Source of the DNA: CAZDYI01 sp964509765 | GTDB taxonomy: Bacteria; Pseudomonadota; Gammaproteobacteria; Tethybacterales; Tethybacteraceae | Direction: 5' to 3' | Assembly: GCA_964509765.1 (NCBI GenBank) | Contig: CAZDYI010000109.1 | Location: forward strand, 1 to 14,032 | DNA length: 14,032 nucleotides | Shown here: positions 1 to 6,787 of the stretch, one piece after another | Layout of the letters: the number at the start of each line of letters is the position of its first letter | Numbering within the stretch: the stretch's first letter is position 1 | Notes under the pieces: generated by a model | What the model was told of the DNA's origin: nothing | Database searches by the model: none | What the model saw: the letters and a program-made list of their open reading frames with translations, nothing else | Position numbers and translations under genes: made by a program

Positions 1-897
1 CCGGCCCACCACAGGGTGGCGCATGGTGTCGGCAGACGAGAAGCGCACCACCGCGCAGCCCTTGACGCCGTCGACTCGGGCGATGACGTCGGTCAGCCCG
101 CTGTGCTCGGGGCGCTGCAGGTCGACCTGCGACTCGTCGCCGGTCACCACGCAGCGGGAGCCGTGGCCGAGCCTCGTCAGGAACATCTTCATCTGCGCCT
201 GGGTGGTGTTCTGCGCCTCGTCGAGGATGACGAAGCTGTTGTTGAGGGTCCGCCCGCGCATGTACGCGAGCGGCGCGAGCTCGATCCGGCCGCGCCGAAG
301 GTGGTCGTCGACCCCGTTGCCCGCGGAGATCTCGTGGAGCGCGTCCTGGAGCGGGCGCAGGTAGGGGTGTACCTTCTGCACTGGGTCGCCCGGCAGAAAG
401 CCGAGGCTCTCGCCGGCCTCGACCGCCGGCCGGACGAGCACGATCCGCCCGACCCTGCCCTCGGCCAGCTCGTCCAGGGCGCAGGCCATCGCGAGGAAGG
501 TCTTGCCGGTCCCGCTCGCGCCGACGCCGAAGGTTATGTCGCTCGCGCGAATGGTCTTGAGGTAGTGCGCCTGGGCGGCGTTGCGCGCCCTGACCCCCGC
601 GGCGGCCTCGGCCTGGCCCTTTGCCGGGCCCGCCTGGCCTAGCTCCTCTCGGACCCGGGTGAGGTCCACCGTTCCGTCGGCGCTCCTGTAGAGGGAGTTG
701 AGCAGCTCGCGGGCGCGGGCGGGGTGGCCGTTCGCGCCGGTCACCCTGAAGGTGCCGCCGTTGTGGCTGATCCTCACCCCGAGCATCCGGCCGATCTCCT
801 TGAGGTTGTCGTCGTACGAGCCGCAGAGGTTCGCCAGCCGGGAGGTGTCCGCCGGCTCGAGGGCGAACCTCAGGGTTTCCTGCCGCGTGCCGCTCAG
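1..897 (-). CDS. ybeZ: PhoH-family ATPase (YbeZ type), C-terminus off the window
   Basis: Predicted cytoplasmic P-loop ATPase of the PhoH/YbeZ family, which works with the endoribonuclease YbeY in rRNA and RNA metabolism. Visible: 299 codons. Walker A GASGTGKT lies at about residues 126-133 and Walker B VILDEAQNT at about 223-231, with the family block LVRPAVEAGESLGFLPGD between them. The end reads DTMRHPVVGR, so only about 30-45 residues should be missing compared with E. coli YbeZ (346 aa). The N-terminus (TLRFALEPADTSRLANLCG) lines up with the start of YbeZ, so translation should begin near the end of miaB. No ATG, GTG or TTG exists there in frame. The best candidate is CTG at 897-895, which overlaps the miaB stop as CTGA; the first in-frame ATG (786-784) would cut a conserved region. 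Likely cotranscribed with miaB, an order common in proteobacteria. Family certain, start inferred. Confidence 0.93.
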   Translation of the reverse strand, partial: MSGTRQETLRFALEPADTSRLANLCGSYDDNLKEIGRMLGVRISHNGGTFRVTGANGHPARARELLNSLYRSADGTVDLTRVREELGQAGPAKGQAEAAAGVRARNAAQAHYLKTIRASDITFGVGASGTGKTFLAMACALDELAEGRVGRIVLVRPAVEAGESLGFLPGDPVQKVHPYLRPLQDALHEISAGNGVDDHLRRGRIELAPLAYMRGRTLNNSFVILDEAQNTTQAQMKMFLTRLGHGSRCVVTGDESQVDLQRPEHSGLTDVIARVDGVKGCAVVRFSSADTMRHPVVGR

Positions 898-2210
898 GAG
901 ACCAGTTCGCCCGCCAGCGAGAACCCGCGCGAGGCGGTTATCCTCGCCTCGCGCAGCTCGCCGACCTCGCCCCTGCCTGTGCAGGTCACGGTGCGGTTGT
1001 CGGGCAGCCTGCCGCGCAGGCCGTTGCCTCTCTTCGCCTCTCCCTCGATGAGGACCTGCTGCGTGGTGCCGACGTAGCCCGCGCTCCGCTCCCTGGCGAA
1101 GCCCTCGAGGGCGCCCTGAAGCTCGGTCAGGCGCCTGCCGGCGTCCTCGCGCGGGACCTGCCCCTCGAACGCCGCGGCCGGCGTCCCGGGCCGCCTTGAG
1201 TAGATGAAGGAGAAGCCGCCGTCGAAGCGCGCCCAGTTGACGGCGCCGAGGGTGTTGCGGAACTGGGCCTCGGTCTCCCCGGGGAAGCCGACGATGAGGT
1301 CTGTGGTTATCGAGATGCCCGGGCGCGCCTTGCGCAGCTTGCGTACGACCTGCTTGAATTCTAGCAAAGTGTGGCCGCGCTTCATCCGCGAGAGGATGCG
1401 GTCGTCGCCCGACTGCAGCGGCAGGTGCACGCTCGGCATCAGCTTGCCTATCCTCGCGTGGGCGTCGACCAGGTCGTCGGTGAAGTTGACCGGGTGCGAG
1501 GTCGTGTAGCGGACCCTTTCGATCCCGTCAACGTGGGAGACGCACTCGATCAGCCGCGCGAGGGTCGCCTGGCCGCCGCCGCGCTCGGCGCCGAGGTAGG
1601 CGTTGACGTTCTGCCCGAGCAGGGTCACCTCGCGCACGCCGGCAAGGGCGAGGTCGGCGACCTCGTCGAGGACGTCCTCGAGCGGCCTCGATACCTCGCG
1701 GCCGCGGGTGTACGGGACGACGCAGAAGGTGCAGTACTTCGAGCAGCCCTCCATTACGGTCACGAAGGCGCGCGGGCCGTCCGCGCCGGTGCGCGGCAGC
1801 GAGTCGAACTTCTCGACCGCGGCGAACGTCAGGTCGACCTGGCTCTTGCCGGTCTCGTCGCGGCGGCGGAGCATCTCCGGCAGGCGGTGGATCGTCTGCG
1901 GGCCGAAGACCAGGTCGACGAAGGGAGCACGCTTGAGTATCCTGCTTCCCTCCTGGCTCGCGACGCAGCCGCCGACGCCGATGCGCACCTTCGGATTGGC
2001 CTCCTTGTGCGGGCGCAGCCTGCCGAGCTCGTCGAACAGGCGCTCCTCGGCCTTCTCGCGCACCGAGCAGGTGTTGACGAGGATCACCTCGGCGTCGCCG
2101 GGATTGTCGGTGCGCTCCATGGCTCCGCCCTCGGCGAGGACGTCCGCCATACGCGACGAATCGTAGTCGTTCATCTGGCAGCCGAACGACCTTATGTAGA
2201 CTTTGGCCAT
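894..2210 (-). CDS. miaB: tRNA-2-methylthio-N6-dimethylallyladenosine synthase MiaB
   Basis: Radical-SAM methylthiotransferase that adds a methylthio group to i6A37 of tRNAs reading UNN codons. It has 438 residues against 474 in E. coli. The N-terminal UPF0004 domain has its three cluster cysteines at residues 11 (SFGCQMN), 48 (VNTCSVRE) and 82 (GGCVASQ). The radical-SAM cysteines are at 156, 160 and 163 (CSKYCTFC followed by VVPYTRG). A C-terminal TRAM-like region starts around TQQVLIEGEAKR. The reading frame stays open about 40 codons upstream of the chosen start, but MAKVYIRSFGCQMN matches the family start (KLHIKTWGCQMN in E. coli), so ATG 2210-2208 is preferred. A GAGG lies about 11 bases upstream, a poor ribosome site. 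Its start overlaps the divergent lipoprotein start, and its stop overlaps the YbeZ start. Identification is secure. Confidence 0.97.
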   Translation of the reverse strand: MAKVYIRSFGCQMNDYDSSRMADVLAEGGAMERTDNPGDAEVILVNTCSVREKAEERLFDELGRLRPHKEANPKVRIGVGGCVASQEGSRILKRAPFVDLVFGPQTIHRLPEMLRRRDETGKSQVDLTFAAVEKFDSLPRTGADGPRAFVTVMEGCSKYCTFCVVPYTRGREVSRPLEDVLDEVADLALAGVREVTLLGQNVNAYLGAERGGGQATLARLIECVSHVDGIERVRYTTSHPVNFTDDLVDAHARIGKLMPSVHLPLQSGDDRILSRMKRGHTLLEFKQVVRKLRKARPGISITTDLIVGFPGETEAQFRNTLGAVNWARFDGGFSFIYSRRPGTPAAAFEGQVPREDAGRRLTELQGALEGFARERSAGYVGTTQQVLIEGEAKRGNGLRGRLPDNRTVTCTGRGEVGELREARITASRGFSLAGELVS

Positions 2211-2547
2211 GGGCAGGACCGCCTCAGCCGCGCTCGCGGCGCTCGTCGCCCTCGCCGCGTGCAACGGCGGCGCGCAGCTCTCGCCGTTCGAGCGGGCGCT
2301 CGCCGAGCAGAACCTCAGGCTTGCCGACATCGTCTACCTGCGCGACCTCATGGAGGTCGCCGAGGGGATGTCCGTCATCCACTTCGACCGCTTCATCGAG
2401 GACAACGGCATGTCCGTCCGCGGCGAGGGCGGCGGAAGCTACGTCTACGGCCGCGACCTGCTGCGGGCCTGCGGCCCAGGCTGCAGCCCTGACGAGGGGC
2501 TTGGGGAGATGCTCGTCCACTTCGTCGAGAGGCGGGAGCGGAGGTGA
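2209..2547 (+). CDS. small predicted lipoprotein, unknown function
   Basis: A 112-residue protein, not recognised. The N-terminus is a short hydrophobic alanine/leucine segment ending in a lipobox (VALAAC), with Cys18 as the predicted lipidated residue followed by Asn. The remainder (SPFERALAEQNLRLADIVYLRD..., IHFDRFIEDNGMSVRGEGGG, LRACGPGCSPDEGLGE) is soluble and acidic, with a second cysteine pair. Codon use is strongly GC-ending in this frame, which supports a real gene. The ATG at 2209 overlaps the miaB ATG on the other strand inside CCATGG; a TTG two codons earlier (2203) is possible. No clear ribosome site is visible, and any promoter must lie within the 5' end of miaB. Likely envelope location by signal only; function unknown. 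Confidence 0.7.
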   Translation: MGRTASAALAALVALAACNGGAQLSPFERALAEQNLRLADIVYLRDLMEVAEGMSVIHFDRFIEDNGMSVRGEGGGSYVYGRDLLRACGPGCSPDEGLGEMLVHFVERRERR

Positions 2548-2616
2548 CGCGCGCATTGCGCGCGGCCGCGCCTGTTCCTGGGTTGTCGTCAATGCGGTGA
2601 CTGTCTGTCGTGCGAT

Positions 2617-2693
2617 TGGTAGCGGAGGAGGGACTCGAACCCCCGACTCGCGGATTATGATCCCGCCGCTCTAACCAGCTGAGCTACTCCGCC
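2617..2693 (-). tRNA. tRNA with CAU anticodon, most likely elongator tRNA-Met
   Basis: A 77-base cloverleaf folds on the minus strand with encoded CCA. The acceptor GGCGGAG pairs with CTCCGCT (a G1-U72 wobble, then six good pairs). The D arm is GCTC/GAGC. The anticodon stem GCGGG/TCCGC holds loop ATCATAA, so the anticodon is CAT at 2659-2657. The T arm GGGGG/CCCTC encloses TTCGAGT. Initiator tRNA is unlikely because pair 11-24 is C-G rather than A-U and the three G-C pairs of fMet are not all present. tRNA-Ile2 (CAT read after lysidine modification) cannot be fully excluded by eye. E. coli also has met tRNAs between ubiF and miaB's neighbourhood, which favours Met. Confidence 0.95.
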
Positions 2694-2737
2694 ACTGGGG
2701 AAGCCCTGGACCGGGACAGGCCCGGGCAGGGACGGAA

Positions 2738-2743
2738 ATTATA
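2738..2743 (-). promoter_or_regulatory. TATAAT -10 box, likely tRNA promoter
   Basis: A perfect TATAAT on the minus strand lies 45 bases upstream of the tRNA 5' end. No good -35 is visible at 16-18 bases (GGAGTC at 17). The overlapping plus-strand TATACT (2740-2745) lies 13 bases before the start of the flavin hydroxylase and could serve as that gene's -10, giving a very short or leaderless transcript. Confidence 0.5.
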
Positions 2744-2758
2744 CTTTCCGCGAGGTTC

Positions 2759-3883
2759 ATGACTCCGTCAGCAGAGGGTCCCTGGCGCGTCGCCGTCGTC
2801 GGCGCCGGCACGGTGGGCTCGGCCGTCGCACTGGCCGCAGCCCGCGAGGGCTGCGGGGTGCGCCTGTTCGACCGGCCTGACAGGGCCGCCCGCGGCAGGA
2901 GGCTGTTCACCCTCAACGCGCCGTCTGTTGCCGAGCTCCGCAGGGCCGGCGCGTGGGGCCTGATCCGGACCGCGACAGCGGCGCGGGCGATGAGGGTCGT
3001 ATCGCCCGGAGAAAGGGTCCTTGCGATAGACGCGCGCGACGCAGGGATCGCGCAGATATGCCACACGGTGTTCGAGGACGACCTCGGCGAGGCGCTGGAC
3101 GCCCGGCTCAAGGAGGCCGGGATCGAGGTCGAGACCGCCTCGGAAATCAGGTCGCTGTCAACAGCCGGGGACGCCGCCGCGCTCGACATCGACGGCGGGA
3201 GGGTCGAGGCCCACCTCGTCGTCGGAGCCGACGGCGCGTCGTCGCAGGTGGCGAGGCTGTTGGGGATCGACGCGCCGCGGACGGATTTCGGCCAGGTCGC
3301 GCTCACCGGCGAGGCGCGCTTCTCCCGCATGGGACAGGTCGCCTGGCAGTGGATGAGGTCCGACGGAATCCTTGCGCTCCTTCCAGCACCGGGCGGCCGC
3401 TCCGGAGTAGTGTGGTCCGTCCCTGCCTCCCGCGCTGAAGGGCTGTCGGAGCTGCCGGAGGCCAGGCTCAAGGCCGAGCTCGAAAGGGCAAGCTCCGGCA
3501 TGGTCGGGGAATGCCTGGAGGCCGGCAGGCTCCGCGGTCACCCGCTCGGCTGCAGGATCAGGAACCCCTGCGCGGGGCGTGCGGTCCTGATGGGCGACAG
3601 CGCCCACACCATGCATGCGCTTGCCGGCCAGAACCTGTGCGCCGCGCTCGGCGGCGTCGCCGACCTGTTCGAGTCCGCAGCCGGCGGGGACCCCGGCTCA
3701 GCCGAGGCTCTTTCGCGTTACGCCAGGCTGCGCCGCGTTCGCATTAAGGTAACAGCCGGGATCACCTCGCTGATGTCGGGAGTGGTCGGAAACCAAAGCG
3801 CAGGTTCATTCATGGACGTCTTCTTCTCGGCTCCGCGATGCCTGGCGACCGCCGTCCTGCCATTGCTGGCAAACTCAAGGTAG
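2759..3883 (+). CDS. FAD-dependent aromatic hydroxylase of the UbiH/UbiF/Coq6 family
   Basis: Predicted flavoprotein monooxygenase that hydroxylates a ring carbon of ubiquinone precursors using NAD(P)H and O2. It has 374 residues, close to the family's usual 390-400. The dinucleotide-binding GAGTVG is at residues 15-20, the second FAD/NADPH motif VVGADGASSQV near 154-164, and the ribityl-binding motif MGDSAHTMHALAGQ near 278-291. That last motif (GD-x-AH-x-xx-P/A-LAGQ) is the ubiquinone-hydroxylase signature, although Ala replaces the usual Pro. Position next to tRNA-Met and miaB matches ubiF in E. coli, so UbiF-like C6 hydroxylation is the best guess, but which ring position it attacks cannot be told from motifs. 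ATG at 2759 has only a weak GAGG close upstream. It runs convergently into the pilin array. Confidence 0.85.
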   Translation: MTPSAEGPWRVAVVGAGTVGSAVALAAAREGCGVRLFDRPDRAARGRRLFTLNAPSVAELRRAGAWGLIRTATAARAMRVVSPGERVLAIDARDAGIAQICHTVFEDDLGEALDARLKEAGIEVETASEIRSLSTAGDAAALDIDGGRVEAHLVVGADGASSQVARLLGIDAPRTDFGQVALTGEARFSRMGQVAWQWMRSDGILALLPAPGGRSGVVWSVPASRAEGLSELPEARLKAELERASSGMVGECLEAGRLRGHPLGCRIRNPCAGRAVLMGDSAHTMHALAGQNLCAALGGVADLFESAAGGDPGSAEALSRYARLRRVRIKVTAGITSLMSGVVGNQSAGSFMDVFFSAPRCLATAVLPLLANSR

Positions 3884-3893
3884 CGGCAAGCAG

Positions 3894-3919
3894 AAAATGA
3901 GCCGCCGCTGTGCGGGCGG
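3894..3919 (-). terminator. possible terminator of the pilin array
   Basis: On the minus strand, 15 bases past the stop of pilin copy 1, CCGCC and GGCGG (3919-3915 and 3906-3902) can form a 5-bp GC stem with an 8-base loop, followed by CTCATTTTCT. The stem is short and the T run is imperfect, so this is a weak candidate. It sits between two convergent genes, where a terminator is expected. Confidence 0.35.
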
Positions 3920-3933
3920 GATATCGCTTCGGT

Positions 3934-4708
3934 CTAGATGAACACCGAGGCGCCGCAGTTCTGCTCGATCGGAGGAGAGGCGTTCGCGGGCCGCCAGTAC
4001 TGGACGGCGTCAGCATACAGGTCACCGTCGGTGGAGCCGCCCTCGTCTTGCTTCATGCATTCATCGGTGTTTGGCTCTGTGCCAGGCTCATAAGAGGCGA
4101 CGACATCGTAGTAGTTGAATACGAAGTCGCCTGAGTTCGGGGAGCCGTCGTCGATCTTGCGGTCGACCTCGGCGATTATGTTGCTCGGTATGCGCGGACC
4201 GGTGTGGATCATCAGCCGCGGCGTCCCGCCGGACGCGCCGCCCCGGATGGAGTAGTAGTCCGAGTCATGCCAGATGGACATGATCCCGCCGTATGTGTTT
4301 ACAAGCTGGCCCCGTACCGTAGGGCGGCGGGCAAGCTCTGTTCGCGTGCACTGGGGGCAACGCAGGTAGCCTGCGGAGGTAAGGTTCTGCATGACGCGGT
4401 CGGCTTCAGTGATCTCGATGATGCCGTCGCCGTTGCCTGCGGCGGCGCCGGTGATGTAGATGTGCGCCTGGGCGTAGTCGCCGGGCAACGCCGAGAAGCG
4501 GTCGATGAACGAGAACCACGCGATCTTGAGCGAGTTCTGCCTGTCGGCTATCGCGCGTACCTTGGCGTTGTTGATGAGTTCCTGGCCCTTGAGGATGCCG
4601 CCGAGCAACAGCCCGATGATCACCAGGACGATCGCGATCTCCACTAGCGTAAAGCCGCCGTCCGCTAGGTCATGTTCCTGACCCCCCCCCCTTGTTGTTA
4701 GTCGTCAT
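3934..4708 (-). CDS. type IV pilin/pseudopilin, copy 1 (out of frame at poly-G)
   Basis: Prepilin-like protein; the in-frame form would be 257 residues with an 18-residue leader ending Gly-Gly, then mature FTLVEIAIVLVIIGLLLGG (Glu at +5, hydrophobic helix). It continues with ALPGDY, a GDGDG-like turn, a CPQC motif, a DECMK cysteine and the C-terminus QNCGASVFI. The LPGDY segment is typical of prepilin-type proteins. ATG 4708-4706 has GGAGG 8 bases upstream; an ATG 5 bases earlier meets TGA at its third codon. As written, the tract is G10 (4691-4682) and the ATG frame stops at TGA 4672-4670. Removing one G joins it to the pilin. The open pilin frame without the leader begins only at GTG 4644, which would lose the processing site. 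The start is therefore inferred, and the gene is OFF as read. Last gene of the array. Confidence 0.85.
4682..4691 (-). repeat. poly-G tract (G10) in leader of pilin copy 1
   Basis: Ten consecutive G on the coding strand, six codons after ATG 4708. G9 puts the leader MTTNNKGGGQEHDLADGG in frame with the pilin; G10 leads to TGA within 13 bases. Candidate slipped-strand switch. Confidence 0.8.
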
Positions 4709-4710
4709 TT

Positions 4711-4760
4711 CATGTTCCTCCCTGCGCGAGGCTGACAGGAAGTTTAACCGATGGATGACG
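4711..4760 (-). promoter_or_regulatory. conserved upstream block of pilin copy 1
   Basis: Minus-strand block with a TTAAACT core and CGCGCAGGGAGGAAC just before the start region. It is repeated almost base for base before copies 2 (5651-5700) and 3 (6607-6656). It includes the strong ribosome site GGAGG. TAAACT could be a -10, but no matching -35 is seen, so the promoter assignment is tentative. Confidence 0.5.
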
Positions 4761-4767
4761 TATCCCG

Positions 4768-4783
4768 CATGACAAGTGTCATG
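4768..4783. promoter_or_regulatory. perfect 7-bp inverted repeat upstream of pilin copy 1
   Basis: CATGACA-AG-TGTCATG forms a symmetric 16-base site about 60 bases upstream of pilin copy 1. The equivalent positions before copies 2 and 3 align (GCATG...) but are not palindromic. It could be an operator for a dimeric regulator or chance. Confidence 0.35.
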
Positions 4784-4875
4784 GAATTCCAGGAAGAGCT
4801 TTGGCGCACCAAAATTCAGGCGCGTCTCAAGAATCAGGAAAGGTGCCTGCGGAGCGAACGAAGCCGCGTCGCGCG

Positions 4876-5647
4876 TCAGATGAACACCGAGGCTCCGCAG
4901 TTCTGCTCGACCGGCGGCGAGGAGTTCGCGGGGCGCCAGTACTGGACGGCATCAGCATATATCTCGCCGGGCTTGGAGCCGTCCTCGTCTAGCTTCATGC
5001 ACTCATCAGTTTTCGGCTCTGAGCCTGGCGAATATACGGCGATGACATCGTAGTAGTTGAAGACGAAGTCACCCGAGTTCGGGGAGCCGTCGTCGATCTT
5101 GCGGTCCACCTCGGCGATGATGTTGCTCGGTATCCGCGGGCCGGTGTGCACCATCAGTCGCGGCGTCCCGCCGGACGCCCCGCCACGGATGGAGTAGTAG
5201 TCCGCATCGTGCCAGATGGACATCATCCCGCCGTAGGTGTTGATCATCGTGCCGGCAAAAGAAGGGCGTCGGACTCGATCTGTATGCGTGCACTGGGGGC
5301 AGCGCAGGTAGCCCGCGGAGGTCAGGTTCTGGAAGACCCGGTCGGATTCCCAATTCTCGATGATGCCGTTGCCATCGCCTGCTGTGGCTCCGGTGATGTA
5401 GATGTTAGCCTGGGCGTAGTCGCCGGGCAGGGCGCCGAAGCGGTCGATGAACGCGAACCACGCCACCTTCAGCGAGTTCTGGCGGTCCGCTATCGCGCGG
5501 ACCTTGGCGTTGTTGATGAGCTCCTGGCCCTTGAGGATGCCTCCGAGCAAAAGCCCGATGATCACAAGTACGATCGCGATCTCCACGAGCGTGAAGCCGC
5601 GGCTCGCTAGGGTTTCAGACCCCCCCCCCTTTCTCGTGTGTAATCAT
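4876..5647 (-). CDS. type IV pilin/pseudopilin, copy 2 (out of frame at poly-G)
   Basis: Paralogue of copy 1. The in-frame form would be 256 residues: 17-residue leader MITHEKGGGSETLASRG, then FTLVEIAIVLVIIGLLLGG, LPGDY, TAGDGNGI, CPQC, TDECMK and EQNCGASVFI. ATG 5647-5645 is chosen because GGAGG lies 9 bases upstream; an in-frame ATG two codons earlier (5653) is too close to it. The tract is G10, and the ATG frame ends at TGA immediately after it. One G fewer restores the pilin. Compared with copy 1, differences cluster after CPQC (THTDRVRRPSFAG) and before DECMK (AVYSPGSEPK). No prepilin peptidase, pilus ATPase or platform gene is in the window, so assembly would need machinery encoded elsewhere. 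Confidence 0.85.
5620..5629 (-). repeat. poly-G tract (G10) in leader of pilin copy 2
   Basis: Ten G on the coding strand between AAA and TCT. G9 gives ...EKGGGSETLASRG|FTLVE; G10 gives GTC TGA, stopping at once; the third frame stops at TAG 15 bases beyond. Confidence 0.8.
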
Positions 5648-5650
5648 TTC

Positions 5651-5700
5651 CATGTTCCTCCCTGCGCGAGGCTGACGGATAGTTTAACCGATAGATGGCG
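5651..5700 (-). promoter_or_regulatory. conserved upstream block of pilin copy 2
   Basis: Nearly the same sequence as before copies 1 and 3, with TTAAACT and GCGCAGGGAGGAAC. Holds the ribosome site GGAGG. Confidence 0.5.
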
Positions 5701-5828
5701 ATGCCTGCATGTCCGGCTCCCGGCAAATTTGGAAATCATCATGGCACCGCCATTGTGTTGGGGCCTCCCGCAAACCGGCAAAGGGCCCCGTGGCCCCTGT
5801 CTCTTGAGTTCCGCTCGCGCGGCCTGTG

Positions 5829-6603
5829 TCAGATGAACACCGAGCCGCCGCAGTTCTGCTCGACCGGAGGCGAGGCGTTAGCGGGGCGCCAGTACTGGAC
5901 TGCGTCGGCATACAGCTCGCCGGGATCATTCCCGCTCTCGTCCTTCTTCATGCACTCATCAACGAGTGGCGCGAGTTTATCAACGAGAGAGTTGTTTCTG
6001 ACGTCGTAGTAATTGAAGACGAAGTCTCCTGAGTTCGGGGAGCCGTCGTCGATCTTGCGGTCAACCTCACCGATGATGTTGCTCGGGATCCGAGGGCCGG
6101 TGTGGATCATCAGGCGCGGCGTGCCACCGGAAACGCCGCCCCGGATGGCGTAGTAGTCCGAGTCGTGCCAGATGGACATGATTCCGCCGTAGGTGTTGAC
6201 CAGGGAACCTTGGGCGTTGGCGCGGCGCCAGAGTTGTGTGTCCGTGCAATGCGGGCAGCGCAGGTAGCCCGCGGAGGTCAGGTTCTGGAAGACGCGGTTG
6301 GACTCCCCTATCTCGATGATGCCGTCGCCGTTGCCTGCCGTGGCCCCGGTGATGTAGATGTTCGCCTGGTAGTAGTCGCCGGGAAGGCCGCCGAAGCGGT
6401 CGATGAACGCGAACCACGCCACCTTCAGCGAGTTCTGCCTTTCCGCTATCGCGCGGACCTTGGCGTTGTTGATCAGCTCCTGGCCCTTGAGGATGCCTCC
6501 GAGCAACAGCCCGATGATCACCAGGACGATCGCGATCTCCACGAGCGTGAAGCCGCGGTCCGCTAGGGTTTCAGACCCCCCCCCCTTTCTCGTTTGTCAT
6601 CAT
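5829..6603 (-). CDS. type IV pilin/pseudopilin, copy 3 (out of frame at poly-G)
   Basis: Paralogue of copies 1 and 2. The in-frame form would be 257 residues: leader MMTNEKGGGSETLADRG (17), mature FTLVEIAIVLVI..., then LPGDYYQA, TAGNGDGI, CPHC (CPQC elsewhere), VDECMK and EQNCGGSVFI. ATG 6603 is preferred; ATGs at 6609 and 6600 are also in frame with it. A GGGAG lies upstream. The tract is G10 and the ATG frame stops directly after it at TGA; G9 restores the pilin. The loop before DECMK is longer and quite different here (RNNSLVDKLAPLV), and the loop after CPHC reads TDTQLWRRANAQG. Function by family: surface pilus or secretion pseudopilus subunit in the inner membrane/periplasm. Confidence 0.85.
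6576..6585 (-). repeat. poly-G tract (G10) in leader of pilin copy 3
   Basis: Ten G on the coding strand in exactly the same context as copy 2 (GAGAAA before, TCTGAAACCCTAG after). G9 would be in frame. Confidence 0.8.
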
Positions 6604-6606
6604 TTC

Positions 6607-6656
6607 CATGTTACTCCCTGCGCAAGGTTGCCGGAAAGTTTACCCGATTGATGCCG
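6607..6656 (-). promoter_or_regulatory. conserved upstream block of pilin copy 3
   Basis: Diverged copy of the block before copies 1 and 2: the core reads GGGTAAACTTTCC and the ribosome site reads GGGAGTAAC instead of GGGAGGAAC, so initiation may be weaker. Confidence 0.45.
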
Positions 6657-6733
6657 ATGCCTGCATGCCCGGCACCAGGGAATTCGGGGAGCCGGCACTG
6701 CCGTTAGGCTGTGAGTCTCCGATGAATCGTCAT

Positions 6734-6753
6734 GGGGGGGGGGCTGCAGCCCC
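6734..6753. repeat. intergenic G10 run joined to a GC palindrome
   Basis: On the plus strand, ten G (6734-6743) run into CTGCAGCCCC, so that GGGGCTGCAGCCCC (6740-6753) is a perfect inverted repeat. It lies 35 bases past the stop of pilin copy 4, in the spacer before copy 3. As RNA from the pilin strand it would form a GC hairpin followed by C residues, not a U run, so it is not a standard terminator. The spacer after copy 3 has a related GGGCC-ACGG-GGCCC hairpin (about 5781-5797). Confidence 0.6.
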
Positions 6754-6787
6754 TTTCCCTTGGTTGCGACTGATGCCGCGGCCTGCG

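Noticed and set aside
1371..2492. Long plus-strand open frame (373 codons) opposite miaB
   Set aside because: It is the antisense shadow of miaB in GC-rich DNA; composition is Arg/Ala/Gly rich with no recognisable domain, while the minus strand gives a complete MiaB.
2617..2693. Initiator tRNA-fMet
   Set aside because: Pair 11-24 is C-G and the anticodon stem lacks the full run of three G-C pairs typical of initiators; the elongator type fits better.
4642..4644. Pilin genes starting at the internal GTG (MEIAIVL...) downstream of the leader
   Set aside because: This would remove the leader and the Gly|Phe processing site needed by prepilin peptidase; the conserved upstream leader codons and ribosome sites point to the ATG before the poly-G tract.
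4682..4691. Programmed ribosomal frameshifting as the explanation for the broken pilin frames
   Set aside because: No slippery heptamer with a downstream structure is evident, and copy 4 would need a shift in the opposite direction. Transcriptional slippage on the G run remains possible but was not preferred.
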